A stretch of DNA of 64,000 bases from Streptomyces longisporoflavus (GCF_014649775.1 NZ_BMTR01000014.1:124001-188000), one strand, 5' to 3'; positions 51,771-61,277 are shown, counted from the first letter of the stretch. The notes: a model not told the origin generated them from the sequence alone. Translations and numbers: made by a program.

Positions 51771-52697
51771 ATGCGCGCGCGATACGCAGTACCCCTGGGA
51801 ATCACGGCGACAGCCGCCGCCGGTCTGGCCTACTCGGTGGGCTTCGAAGCCCGCTCCTTCCGACTGCGACGGGTCACGGTGCCGGTCCTTCCGCCGGGGA
51901 TGCGGCCACTGAGAGTCCTCCAGGTGTCGGACATCCACATGGTGTCCGGTCAGCGCAAGAAGCAGCGCTGGCTGCGCTCGCTCGCGGGCCTGCGCCCCGA
52001 CTTCGTGATCAACACCGGGGACAACCTCTCCGACCCGGAGGGCGTGCCCGAGGTCCTCGACTCGCTCGGCCCGCTGATGCAGTTCCCCGGGGCGTACGTC
52101 TTCGGCTCGAACGACTACTACGGGCCCAAGCCGAAGAACCCCGCCCGCTACCTGCTGGAGAAGTCACGGGGCAAGCACGGCCTGAACGGCAACCCGCCCG
52201 CCGTCGGCGTGATCCACAACCCGTGGGAGGACCTGCGCGACGGCTTCGACTCGGCGGGCTGGGTGAACCTGACGAACACCCGCGGCGCCCTGAAGGCCGA
52301 GGGCTACGAGATCGGCCTCACGGGCCTGGACGACCCGCACATCAAGCGCGACCGGTACGCGCGCGTGGCGGGCGGTCCCGACGCGGGCGCCGACTTCTCG
52401 ATGGGCATCGTGCACGCCCCGTACCTGCGCACCCTCGACTCCTTCACGGCCGACGGCTACCCCCTGATCCTCGCGGGCCACACCCACGGCGGCCAGCTGT
52501 GCATCCCCTTCTACGGGGCGCTCGTCACCAACTGCGACCTGGACACGGATCGCGTGAAGGGCCTGTCGACGCACGAGGCGGAGGGCCGGACGTCGTACAT
52601 GCACGTCTCCGCGGGCTGCGGCGCCAACCGCTACACCCCGATGCGCTTCGCCTGCCCGCCCGAGGCGACGCTCCTGACCCTGGTCCCACAGGCCTGA
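51771..52697 (+). CDS. Membrane-anchored metallophosphoesterase
   Basis: 308 residues. An N-terminal hydrophobic segment (VPLGITATAAAGLAYSVGF) is followed by the calcineurin-like core: VSDIHM, NTGDN, GSND (in place of GNHD) and GHTHGGQ. These bind a two-metal centre. YkuE/YaeI-like enzymes hydrolyse phosphodiesters, some at the membrane; substrate unknown here. The His-to-Asn/Ser pattern in GSND is common in this actinobacterial group. Confidence 0.9.
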   Translation: MRARYAVPLGITATAAAGLAYSVGFEARSFRLRRVTVPVLPPGMRPLRVLQVSDIHMVSGQRKKQRWLRSLAGLRPDFVINTGDNLSDPEGVPEVLDSLGPLMQFPGAYVFGSNDYYGPKPKNPARYLLEKSRGKHGLNGNPPAVGVIHNPWEDLRDGFDSAGWVNLTNTRGALKAEGYEIGLTGLDDPHIKRDRYARVAGGPDAGADFSMGIVHAPYLRTLDSFTADGYPLILAGHTHGGQLCIPFYGALVTNCDLDTDRVKGLSTHEAEGRTSYMHVSAGCGANRYTPMRFACPPEATLLTLVPQA

Positions 52698-52807
52698 GGC
52701 CCGCCGCGGCCGGGGCCCCGGAAACCGGATTTCGTCTCAGGGCGCCGGTCCGCTAAAGTAATCGATGTCGCCACGGCCTGCGCAGCGGGCCGATGGAACA
52801 ACGACAT

Positions 52808-52881
52808 CGGGGTGTAGCGCAGCTTGGCAGCGCGCTTCGTTCGGGACGAAGAGGTCGTGGGTTCAAATCCCGCCACCCCGA
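52808..52881 (+). tRNA. tRNA-Pro (anticodon CGG)
   Basis: 74-nt cloverleaf. CGGGGTG pairs with CACCCCG, the anticodon stem CTTCG/CGAAG holds loop TTCGGGA with CGG as anticodon (reads CCG, Pro), and the T-arm is GTGGGTTCAAATCCCGC. CCA is not encoded. The more accessory part of the window starts to its right, but no integrase is beside it. Confidence 0.95.
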
Positions 52882-52898
52882 CAGCTGAAACACCAGGT

Positions 52899-52934
52899 CA
52901 GGGGCCTGATCCGCGAGAGCGGGTCAGGCCCCTG
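52899..52934 (+). terminator. Terminator after tRNA-Pro
   Basis: CAGGGGCCTGATCCGC, loop GAGA, GCGGGTCAGGCCCCTG: 16-bp stem with one T-G pair. No T-run. Confidence 0.75.
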
Positions 52935-53050
52935 AGTGGTTTCCGGGGGCAGGGCGGCGAGGGCGCGGCCCGTGCTGCTTTCTCGTACAACCTTTCGATC
53001 CCTTGGAGCGTCTACGGGCCGTCCGGTCCCGTTTCAAGGAGAAGCTCATC

Positions 53051-54490
53051 GTGTCTCTGCAGTTCCGTTCTCTGCAATGCCGCACCGCCCTCGCCACCGC
53101 GACCGTCACCGCGCTGACCGGCGGTCTGCTCGCCGTCGTGTCCGCTACGCCCGCGGGCGCCGCCGCCGCCAAGTACGCCGACGACTTCAACGGTGACGGG
53201 CACCGGGACGTCGCCATCGGGGCGCCGTACAAGGCCGTCGGCGGGGCTTCCGCCGCGGGCGGGGTGGTCGTGTCTCTCGGGTCCGCCTCCGGTCTTACCG
53301 AGAAGAACGTCTCTCTCACCCAGAGTTCCGCCGGGGTGGCAGGCGCGCCGGAGGAGGGCGATCACTTCGGGATGTCGCTCGCCAGCGGGGACCTGGACAG
53401 GGACGGATACGCGGACCTGGTCGTGGGCGCCGACGGCGAGGACGTGGGCAGCGTCGAGGGCCAGGGCAGCGTGACCATCCTGTGGGGCGGCACCAAGCCG
53501 TTCACCATCAGCACCACGACCGTCGTGGACAGCCCGGAGAAGTGGCAGGCGCACGGCTGGGACGTGGCGGTGGGGGACTTCACCGGGGACAGCGGCGCGG
53601 ATCTCGCCGTTATCGAGCCGGGCGCGGTCGTCGTGTACGAGGGCGGCTTCTCGCGGGGGAGCCAGCCTGCCTCCGCGTACACCCTGACGGTTCCTGGCGC
53701 CCCGCTGCGCTACTCGGAGGCGTCCGTCGGGGACGTGAACGGTGACGGCAAGGACGACCTCGCCGTCACCGGCGACGCCGGCACCGGCCGCCCGGCCACC
53801 GACCTCTACACCGGCCAGGAGGGACGGCCGTACCGGGCCCAGCGCGTGGAGGACGGCAACACCGCTGTGGCCCTCGGCGACATCAACGGCGACGGCTTCG
53901 ACGACATGGCCACCTCCCTCACTTGGCCCGAGTTCTTCTCCGTCGACGACCCGAGCGACGGCGCCGGCTACGTCACCGTCCGGTACGGCGGCTCGACGGG
54001 CTTCGGCGACGGTCTCGTGCTCCACCAGGACACGGCCGGTGTGCCGGGTGCCAACGAAGACGGCGACGGCTGGGGCTCTTCCCTCGCGATCGGCGACGTC
54101 ACGGGTGACGGCCGCTCCGAACTCGTCGTCGGCGCCAACGGCGAGTGGCTCGGCGATCTGGAGAACGCCGGTGACGTGACCGTGTTCCGCGGCTCCGCGT
54201 CCGGCGTGGCCACCTCCGGGGTCGTACGCATCGACCAGGACACCGCGGGAGTGCCGGGCACCGCGGAGACCGACGACCTCTTCGGCGCGCGGGTCCGGAT
54301 AGCCGACTATGACCGGGACGGCAAGGGCGACCTCGCGGTGACCGCCTCCTTCGAGAACGACCGGAGCGGAGGCCTGTGGACCCTGCCGGGCACCTCGTCC
54401 GGTCTCACCGGCTCCGGTTCCGCCTCCCTCAGCTCCGCCGACTTCGGCCTGGCGAGCGGATCCCGGCTCGGCGAGACGATGCAGGACTGA
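53051..54490 (+). CDS. Secreted FG-GAP (integrin-type beta-propeller) protein
   Basis: 479 residues. A signal peptide (TVTALTGGLLAVVSATPAGA with Ala-x-Ala) precedes about seven FG-GAP repeats with calcium loops of DxDxDGxxD or NGDG type (DFNGDGHRDVAIGAP, DLDRDGYADLVVG, DVNGDGKDDLAVT, DINGDGFDDMATS, DVTGDGRSELVVG, DYDRDGKGDLAVT). Such propellers are extracellular, calcium-stabilised and often bind ligands or substrates; there is no catalytic domain. The GTG at 53051 is preferred because AAGGAG lies 9 nt upstream and it gives a clean signal peptide. Probably a single-gene unit. Confidence 0.9.
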   Translation: MSLQFRSLQCRTALATATVTALTGGLLAVVSATPAGAAAAKYADDFNGDGHRDVAIGAPYKAVGGASAAGGVVVSLGSASGLTEKNVSLTQSSAGVAGAPEEGDHFGMSLASGDLDRDGYADLVVGADGEDVGSVEGQGSVTILWGGTKPFTISTTTVVDSPEKWQAHGWDVAVGDFTGDSGADLAVIEPGAVVVYEGGFSRGSQPASAYTLTVPGAPLRYSEASVGDVNGDGKDDLAVTGDAGTGRPATDLYTGQEGRPYRAQRVEDGNTAVALGDINGDGFDDMATSLTWPEFFSVDDPSDGAGYVTVRYGGSTGFGDGLVLHQDTAGVPGANEDGDGWGSSLAIGDVTGDGRSELVVGANGEWLGDLENAGDVTVFRGSASGVATSGVVRIDQDTAGVPGTAETDDLFGARVRIADYDRDGKGDLAVTASFENDRSGGLWTLPGTSSGLTGSGSASLSSADFGLASGSRLGETMQD

Positions 54491-54897
54491 CCATCTGCGC
54501 CATGCGCTGCGGGGCTCACGACCCGCGTCGTTTCGGCGCCGGTCCCTCCCCTGTGGGGACCGGTGCCGAACGACGGTGCCGACCCGCGCCGCGTCGGCGA
54601 ACCGGAGCGGGCCGAAAGGACCGGATCCGCAATCGACATGAATGCGGGCCCGGGGCGGCCCGGTGAGGATGGGCCAAAATCAGCCGAGGCCGTGCGGCGT
54701 CACGAGCCGCCTGTGCGGGTAGCAGGACTTGGGTGACCTGCCCTGACGCTGCGCGGTTGAACGGCTACTGCTTCGCGATCCTGCCAGTTAGGCCACCGGA
54801 ACGGGAGGTTCCGCCCCTGTCCGGACCCTGTAGTCGCAGGTCAGCCGTATAAGGTGAGTTTTCCGGTCCGGATGTCCAGGTGCGGGGGAATTAAGGA
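54491..54897. other. Intergenic region upstream of the STAND-WD40 gene
   Basis: 407 bp without an accepted gene. The last part (54840-54890) is a likely promoter/leader for the large downstream gene. The stretch 54535-54600 repeats GGTGCCGACC-like words but forms no clear stem. Confidence 0.4.
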
Positions 54898-57800
54898 GTG
54901 AAGGCCTTGCGTTCCGATTCAGGGGCACGCACAGCCTTCGCGGAACGTCTTGCGCTGCTCTACAAGGAAGCCGGTAACCCTCCTCTCCAGCGCGTGGCCG
55001 AGGCGGTCGTCCGGCAGCAGCGCGTCGACGAGCGGGGGCGGCCCGTACGGGTCTCCGCCCAGCGGATCAGCGACTGGCGGCGGGCCAGGAACGTGCCCGC
55101 CCAGTTCGCCGCCCTCTCGGCGGTGCTGCACGTCCTGATACCCGAAGCTCGGCGCGAGCGACCCGCGCCGGTGTCCACCGGCCTGTACGACATGGCCCAG
55201 TGGCAGCTCCTGTGGGAGCGCGCGGTGGCCGACCCGGTCAGCGGCCGGGCCGCCCCGGCATCCGTGGAAGACGCGGAAGGATCCCGGGACGACGCCCCGG
55301 CCGCCGCCGTCCCCGGCGTGTGCCCCTACCGAGGGCTGGCCTCATACCGGCAGCAGGATTCCCGGTGGTTCTTCGGCCGCGAGCGGAGCACGGACGCCCT
55401 CGTGACCCAGCTCCGCGCCGTGGAGAAGTCGGGCGGTCTGGTGATGCTGGTGGGCGCATCGGGCGCGGGGAAGTCCTCCCTTCTGAACGCCGGTCTGGTG
55501 CCCGCGCTGCAGAGCGGCGCGCTGAGCGGGGACGACGGCGACGCAGGTCCCGTACTCCAGTTCGTACCAGGCGGTGAACCTCTCAAGGAGCTGGCCCGCC
55601 AGATACCCGAACTCGCTCACGTCATCGCGGCCGAAGCCGAGGCCGGGGCTGGGGCTGGGACCGGGACCGCGGCAGTGGCAAAGGACGAGGCCGGAGCCGC
55701 GGCCCCAGAAGGCGCCGCGGCATCAGGCCCCTGTACCCCGCGATTCGCGAACGCCGTGCGCGAGGCCGTCACGGCGTGGGCGCGGCGCGAGGCCCCCTTC
55801 GGGGCCCGGCCGGTCATCATCGTGGACCAGTTCGAGGAGACCTTCACGCTCACCTCCGACGAGGCGGCCAAGCGCGCTTTCGTCCAGACCCTCCAGGCCG
55901 CGTCCTCGCCCCCCGACGCCGGTGAGCCGGCCCCCGCGCTCGTGGTCCTCGGCATACGCGCCGACTTCTACGAGCAGTGCCTCGGGCACCCCGAACTCGC
56001 CGACGCGCTACAGCACCGGCACATGGTGCTCGGCCCGCTGACCACCCCGGAGCTGCGCGAGGCGGTGACCGGCCCGGCCAAGGCGGTGGGACTCGAACTC
56101 GAACCGGGCCTCGCCGAGCTGATCGTCCGCGAGGTGAGCACCGACGGGCCGCGCGGCGCGCACGACGCGGGCGTGCTGCCGCTCCTCTCCCACGCCCTGC
56201 TCGCCACCTGGCAGCGCCGGAAGACGGGAAAGCTGACGCTGGCCGGCTACCGCGCGGCGGGCGGCATCCAGGGAGCCGTCGCGGCGAGCGCCGAGCGCGC
56301 GTGGTCCGACCTCGACCCCGCCGCCCGTACCGCCGCCAGGCTCCTCCTCCTCAGGCTCGTCCGGCTCGGCGAGGACACCCGGGCCACCCGGCGGCGGGGA
56401 ACGCGGCGCCAGCTGGCGCAGGAGTCGACGGATCCCGGCAAGACGGAGGAGTCGCTCGAAGCGCTGGTCCGCGCCCGCCTTGTGACCCTCGACGCGGGAA
56501 CCGTGGAGATTACGCACGAGGCGCTGCTCCACGCCTGGCCCCGGCTGCGCGACTGGATCGACGAGGACAGGAACGACAACCTGCTCCGCCAACGCCTCGA
56601 GGAGGACGGCAGGGCCTGGGAGGACTCCGACCGCGATACGTCGCTGCTCTACCGGGGTTCCCGTCTGGAGCAGGCCCGCACCTGGGCGAAGACCGCCGGG
56701 GGCACCTTCCTGACCAAGGGCGCGGTGGAGTTCCTGGCCGCCTCGGCAAGGCTCCGCAAGCGCACGGTCCTGATCACCCGTGGTGCGGTGGCGGCGCTGG
56801 TCGTGCTGGCGATGGTGGCCGTCGTCTCGGCGGTGGTCGCCTGGCAGCAGCGCGACGACGCGGTGTTCCAGCAGGTGGTCGCCGAGGCCGACCGCGCCCA
56901 GCACACGGATCCTTCGCTGTCCGCTCAACTCGACCTGGTGGCGCACAATCTGCGTCCCGGGGACGCGGGCACGAAGAACCGGCTGCTCTCGATCGTGAAT
57001 GCCCCGCTGGCCACCCCGGTCCTCGGCCACAAGGGCGCCGTCTACCTCACCTCGTTCAGCCCGGACGGCCGGGTTCTCGCCACCGCCAGCTACGACAGGA
57101 CCGTACGGCTGTGGGACGTGTCGGACCCCTCGCGGCCCGAGCCTCTGGGCAAACCCCTCACCAGCCATACGAGTTGGGTGAGCAGCGCCGTGTTCAGTCC
57201 GGACGGCGACACCCTTGCCACCGCTTCGGACGACGGCACGGTCCGGCTGTGGGACGTCCGGGACCCCGGCCGGCCGCGGTCCCTCGGCCCGCCCGTGGCC
57301 GGACACGGGGGTGCCATCTATCTGGTCGCGTTCAGTCCGGACGGGCGCACGCTGGCCTCCGCGAACGACGACCACCACGTGCGGCTGTACGACGTGGCGG
57401 ACCCGGGCCGGCCGAAGGCGCTCGGCGCTCTGGCCGGCCACACCGCAGCCGTGCGCTCCGTGGCCTTCAGCCCCGACGGCAAGTCCCTGGCGGCCGGTGG
57501 GGACAGCGGCGAGATCAGACTGTGGAACGTGGCCGATCCGCGGCGCCCGAAGCCGGTCCGCAAGGCGCTGACCGGCCACGGGAGCACGGTGCACTCCGTG
57601 GCCTTCAGCCCCGACGGCCGCACGCTGGCCAGCGGCAGCGACGACAACTCCATCCGGCTCTGGGACGTCACCGACCCCCGCGCGGCGAAATCGCTCGGCG
57701 AGCCGCTCAGGGGACATACCGGTGCCGTGTGGTCCGTGGCCTTCAACCCCGCGGGGACGACGCTCGCGGCCGCCAGCGCTGACAGCACCGCGAGCCTCTG

Positions 57801-58986
57801 GAACGTCCGTGATCCGGAGCATCCCTCGCAGGTCGGCGAGCCTCTCGCGGGCAGCAGCGGGGAGATGTACGCCCTCGGTTTCAGCCCGGACGGACGGACT
57901 CTCGCCACCGGGAGCGGCGACAACAAGGTCCGCCTGTGGTCGATACCGACGTCGGACATGATCGGCAGGATCGGGGCGTTCCGGCCTGACGGGAAGGTGC
58001 TCGCCACCGCGGCGCGCGACGACCAGATGCGGCTGTGGAACGTGGAGCGGCCCACTCGGCCCGTCGCACTGGGCAAACCGTTCAAGCCCCGGGGCGGGAA
58101 CGTGCGTGCGCCGGTGTTCTCCCCCGACGGCCGTACGCTCGCGGTCCTCACCGGCAACCGTGCGGTGCAGCTGTGGGACGTCACCGACCCGGCCCGGCCT
58201 GTCCCCCACGGACCCCCCGTCGCCCTGCGGACACGGTTCGCCGCCGCGCTGGCGTTCAGCCCGGACGGGCGCACCCTTGCGACCGCCGACACCGACCACA
58301 CCATCCAGTTGTGGAACGTCGGCGATCCGTCCCGGCTCCGCAAGCTCGGCGCGCCGCTCACGGGCCACAAGGGCTACATCAACTCCCTCGCCTTCAGTCC
58401 GGGCGGGCGGGCTCTGGCCAGTGCCAGCGCGGACGGCACCATCCGGCTGTGGAACGTGGCCGACCCGCGTCATGTCGCGCGCCTCGGCAAGCCCCTCAAG
58501 GGTCACCTCGGGCCGATCAACGAACTGGCCTACAGCCCGGACGGCCGCACGCTGGCCAGCGGCAGCGACGACGGCACGGTCCGCCTCTGGAACGTCACCG
58601 ACCCGCGCCGGGCGGCCCGGTCGGGCTCCTCCCTCACGGGCCACACCGACTCGGTGATGTCGCTGACGTTCAGCAAGGACGGCGAGACGCTGGCGAGCGG
58701 CGGCAACGACAACACGGTCCGCCTCTGGGACGTCACGGACCCCGCCGAGGCCGCTCCCATCGGCCAGTCCATGAGCCCCAACGCCAAGACGGGCACTTTT
58801 CTGTCGTTCAGTCCCAGGGGCGGGATGCTCGGCGTTTCGAGCGGCATCGATACCGTCCGGTTGTGGAACTTGGACACCGACGAGGCGGTTCGCCGCATTT
58901 GCTCGACCACCCGGGGCGTTCTCACCCGGGACAAATGGCATGAGTATCTGCCCCGACTCTCGTACGAGCCGCCCTGCGACGAGTGA
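54898..58986 (+). CDS. HTH-STAND NTPase with transmembrane helix and 14 WD40 repeats
   Basis: 1362 residues. Residues about 1-90 resemble an XRE-like helix-turn-helix (VSAQRISDWRRARNVPAQFA). CPYRGLASYRQQDSRWFFGR opens an nSTAND1 NTPase with Walker A GASGAGKS (186-193) and Walker B VIIVDQFEE (306-314); the helical region ends with TVEITHEALLHAWPRLRDWI. A single membrane helix (VAALVVLAMVAVVSAVVAW) lies near 625-650. The rest is 14 WD40 repeats (VRLWDV/VRLWNV-type ends), enough for two seven-blade propellers; repeat 8 is shortened at its start. STAND proteins are switch-like sensors in signalling or immunity; the trigger here is unknown. GTG start, GGGGGA upstream. Confidence 0.9.
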   Translation: MKALRSDSGARTAFAERLALLYKEAGNPPLQRVAEAVVRQQRVDERGRPVRVSAQRISDWRRARNVPAQFAALSAVLHVLIPEARRERPAPVSTGLYDMAQWQLLWERAVADPVSGRAAPASVEDAEGSRDDAPAAAVPGVCPYRGLASYRQQDSRWFFGRERSTDALVTQLRAVEKSGGLVMLVGASGAGKSSLLNAGLVPALQSGALSGDDGDAGPVLQFVPGGEPLKELARQIPELAHVIAAEAEAGAGAGTGTAAVAKDEAGAAAPEGAAASGPCTPRFANAVREAVTAWARREAPFGARPVIIVDQFEETFTLTSDEAAKRAFVQTLQAASSPPDAGEPAPALVVLGIRADFYEQCLGHPELADALQHRHMVLGPLTTPELREAVTGPAKAVGLELEPGLAELIVREVSTDGPRGAHDAGVLPLLSHALLATWQRRKTGKLTLAGYRAAGGIQGAVAASAERAWSDLDPAARTAARLLLLRLVRLGEDTRATRRRGTRRQLAQESTDPGKTEESLEALVRARLVTLDAGTVEITHEALLHAWPRLRDWIDEDRNDNLLRQRLEEDGRAWEDSDRDTSLLYRGSRLEQARTWAKTAGGTFLTKGAVEFLAASARLRKRTVLITRGAVAALVVLAMVAVVSAVVAWQQRDDAVFQQVVAEADRAQHTDPSLSAQLDLVAHNLRPGDAGTKNRLLSIVNAPLATPVLGHKGAVYLTSFSPDGRVLATASYDRTVRLWDVSDPSRPEPLGKPLTSHTSWVSSAVFSPDGDTLATASDDGTVRLWDVRDPGRPRSLGPPVAGHGGAIYLVAFSPDGRTLASANDDHHVRLYDVADPGRPKALGALAGHTAAVRSVAFSPDGKSLAAGGDSGEIRLWNVADPRRPKPVRKALTGHGSTVHSVAFSPDGRTLASGSDDNSIRLWDVTDPRAAKSLGEPLRGHTGAVWSVAFNPAGTTLAAASADSTASLWNVRDPEHPSQVGEPLAGSSGEMYALGFSPDGRTLATGSGDNKVRLWSIPTSDMIGRIGAFRPDGKVLATAARDDQMRLWNVERPTRPVALGKPFKPRGGNVRAPVFSPDGRTLAVLTGNRAVQLWDVTDPARPVPHGPPVALRTRFAAALAFSPDGRTLATADTDHTIQLWNVGDPSRLRKLGAPLTGHKGYINSLAFSPGGRALASASADGTIRLWNVADPRHVARLGKPLKGHLGPINELAYSPDGRTLASGSDDGTVRLWNVTDPRRAARSGSSLTGHTDSVMSLTFSKDGETLASGGNDNTVRLWDVTDPAEAAPIGQSMSPNAKTGTFLSFSPRGGMLGVSSGIDTVRLWNLDTDEAVRRICSTTRGVLTRDKWHEYLPRLSYEPPCDE

Positions 58987-59419
58987 TTTGCGGCCCCCGC
59001 CCGGCTATCGGGACGCGTGATACGCATCACAACTCGCCCTTTCGGCGGCCGAGTTGTCTCCCCCTGGGCACGCCGCCTTGTTACCGTTGGCCATAGCCCG
59101 ATCGCTGGTGCATCCCCCGTCGCCAGCGATCGGGCGTTTTCGTGATCTCGGCACGGTGATTGCGGCTCGGTGATTGCGGCTCTGCGGGCCCGGTGGATCA
59201 AATTGAGGCACGCCCGGCCGGAAATCTACGTTGCAACTAGGTGGCGGGGCCATGCGTCGTCCCGCGCGCACCTTGCATAACGCAGATGAGACCCGGTCCG
59301 CTCAGTTAGCAAGTCGGGCCTCATTAATGGGCGGAAACCCCGGCGTGGCGCGTCCCGTGAAGACCTCTTGAGGAGTCGTAGTGTGAGCGCCGTCGAGCAA
59401 ACAGGACGGTGAGCGCACC
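58987..59419. other. Intergenic region between STAND-WD40 and GntR genes
   Basis: 433 bp. It contains GTGATACGCATCAC (59017-59030), an inverted repeat CAACTCG/CGAGTTG (59030-59056), a strong terminator (59097-59143), and at its right end two copies of GTGAGCGC (about 59383 and 59410) that could belong to a GntR operator. No gene accepted. Confidence 0.5.
59097..59143 (+). terminator. Intrinsic terminator downstream of the STAND-WD40 gene
   Basis: CCCGATCGCTGG and CCAGCGATCGGG form a perfect 12-bp stem, followed by CGTTTTCG. It lies about 110 bp beyond the stop codon. Confidence 0.8.
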
Positions 59420-60208
59420 ATGGCCAAGGCCTACGAGGAGATCGCGGACGAGCTACGGGCACGGATTCGCTCGGGCCGGCTCGAACCAGGCGACCGGCTG
59501 CCGTCCGAGGCGGACCTCATCCAGAGCACCGGGCGCAGCGGGCCGACCGTCCAACAGGCCCTGCGCGTGCTCCAGGCGGAGGGCCTGATCGAGAAGCAGC
59601 ACGGCCGCGGGACCTTCGTACGCCGCCAACGCGTGAGGTTGCAGCGCTCGAACACCCGGCATCAATGGGAGAAGAACCGCGCTCGCGCGCCCGAGGGGCA
59701 GCGCCTGGCGACGGGCGCGACCGAACACGACACCGGCCTGGACGTCGACGACCTCGTCTTTCACGCGGCGTACCGCGAGATCGAGGCGCACAAGGACCTC
59801 GCGGAGGCTCTGGGCGTCGAGGAAGGGACGGCGCTCGTGGAACGGAACTACCGGACGCGCCACAACGCCGAGCCGAACCCGTTCACCCGCGTCACGTCGT
59901 ATCTGATCCGCGACCTCGTCAAGGGAAACCCGGACCTCCTCGACGAGGCGAACGAGCCCTGGCCGGGCGGGACCGGCAACCAGCTGTACACGGTGGGCAT
60001 CGAGATCGACCGCGTCGAGGAGCATGTCACGGCCCGGCCCCCGACCATGGACGAGGCCGAGGAGTTGGGCCTGCCGCCCGGCACCGCGGTCCTCGTCGTG
60101 CGCAAGACCCAGTACGACACGGACGACCGCGTCGTCGAGCTGTCGGACATCACGCTGCCCGGCGATCGCACGGAACTGGTCTTCACGACTCACCTGGAAA
60201 GGTGGTGA
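59420..60208 (+). CDS. GntR-family regulator (HutC/UTRA subfamily)
   Basis: 262 residues. The winged HTH (LRARIRSGRLEPGDRLPSEA, then LIQSTGRSGPTVQQALRVLQ) is followed by a UTRA ligand-binding domain (ALVERNYRTRHNAEPN ... GTAVLVVRKTQYDTDDRVVE). Regulators of this subfamily sense small molecules and often control their neighbour. The next gene, a glycosyltransferase, starts 3 nt after the stop, so the two form an operon. A GTGAGCGC repeat upstream may be part of the operator. The ATG ribosome-binding site is modest. Confidence 0.9.
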   Translation: MAKAYEEIADELRARIRSGRLEPGDRLPSEADLIQSTGRSGPTVQQALRVLQAEGLIEKQHGRGTFVRRQRVRLQRSNTRHQWEKNRARAPEGQRLATGATEHDTGLDVDDLVFHAAYREIEAHKDLAEALGVEEGTALVERNYRTRHNAEPNPFTRVTSYLIRDLVKGNPDLLDEANEPWPGGTGNQLYTVGIEIDRVEEHVTARPPTMDEAEELGLPPGTAVLVVRKTQYDTDDRVVELSDITLPGDRTELVFTTHLERW

Positions 60209-60211
60209 GCC

Positions 60212-60967
60212 GTGAACCGGCGCATCATCGTCGTCACGGCCGTCCACGCGCCATCGGCGCGTTTCCTGGCCGACGCCTACAAGTCCCTCGGCGAGCAGGA
60301 GTTGCCGGCCGGGTGGGAATGGCACTGGCTGATCCAGGAGGACGGGACGACGGACCAGGTCGCGCCGCACGTACCCGACGACGACCGGGTCACGTTCCGG
60401 CAGGGCCGTCCGGGAGGCCCCGGGGTGGCCCGGACCATGGCCCTGGCGCACGCGGACGGCGAGTACATCAAGGTCCTTGACGCCGACGACCAGCTCACGC
60501 CCGGTGCGCTGGCCCGCGACCTCAAGGCCCTCGAAGCTGACCGGACCATCGGCTGGGCGACGTCACGCGTGCTCGATCTGCTCCCCGACGGCTCCACCGC
60601 CGGCTTCCCCGGCGACCCCGCACCCGGGCCGGTCGAACTCCTCGAAGTACTCGACCACTGGGCGTCCCACGACTACCTCGCGCAGGTCCACCCGGCCACG
60701 CTCTTCGTGCGCCGCGAGCTGCTCGTGGCCCTGGGCGGCTGGATGGCCCTGCCGGCATCCGAGGACACGGGCCTCCTGCTCGCCCTGAACTCGACGTCCC
60801 GCGGCTGGTTCTCGTCGGAGGTCGGCCTGCTCTACCGCAAGTGGGAAGGCCAGATGACCGGCCAGGCGGCGCACGTCGACACGGCGGAGCGGGCCGACCG
60901 CATGGCCGTGATCGAGGCGAGGGCGCGGGCATTGACGCACTTCCGGTGGCGCTACGACGGGGAATAG
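60212..60967 (+). CDS. Family 2 glycosyltransferase
   Basis: 251 residues, GT-A fold: IIVVTAVHAPSARFLADAYK at the N-terminus, GGPGVARTMALAHADGEYIK in the nucleotide-sugar region and VLDADDQL as the metal-binding DxD motif. It lacks membrane segments and so is cytoplasmic. The donor and acceptor are not identifiable. It is translationally linked to the GntR regulator, an unusual pairing for a lone glycosyltransferase. GTG start with AAGGTGG upstream. Confidence 0.88.
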   Translation: MNRRIIVVTAVHAPSARFLADAYKSLGEQELPAGWEWHWLIQEDGTTDQVAPHVPDDDRVTFRQGRPGGPGVARTMALAHADGEYIKVLDADDQLTPGALARDLKALEADRTIGWATSRVLDLLPDGSTAGFPGDPAPGPVELLEVLDHWASHDYLAQVHPATLFVRRELLVALGGWMALPASEDTGLLLALNSTSRGWFSSEVGLLYRKWEGQMTGQAAHVDTAERADRMAVIEARARALTHFRWRYDGE

Positions 60968-61277
60968 CCGGAGCGACGCAAATCAGGCGACGCAAACCAT
61001 TGGTAGAGGGGATTCAGGCCCGCAAGGTCACACCGAATTGCCGTGACGCTGCTCACGGCGACCGGGTTTGGGGAAGGTCATTCCGCCGGGATATGTTCGT
61101 GATCACTCGCCGAAAGAGCCCAGACCAGGCCAAATAGGCGAGTGAGTGCAATCAGTTCGCACGGGGGGATGGAGCCGGGTAACGGTGCGGGGCCTAAAGT
61201 GTCCAAGCCGTCGGCTCCGCGAACGCATGCCCTAATGCTCCATACCCCCCTTGTGCATGTACACAAGGGAAGACTAC
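60968..61277. other. Upstream region of the small exported protein gene
   Basis: 310 bp. No gene accepted. It ends in the inverted repeat at 61248-61269 that overlaps the ribosome-binding site of the following gene. Confidence 0.45.
61248..61269 (+). promoter_or_regulatory. Inverted repeat overlapping the ribosome-binding site
   Basis: CCCTTGTG (61248-61255) pairs exactly with CACAAGGG (61262-61269) around CATGTA. The right arm contains the AAGGG of the Shine-Dalgarno for the GTG at 61278, so a transcript that starts upstream would fold this site shut. As DNA it could be an operator. Confidence 0.55.
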
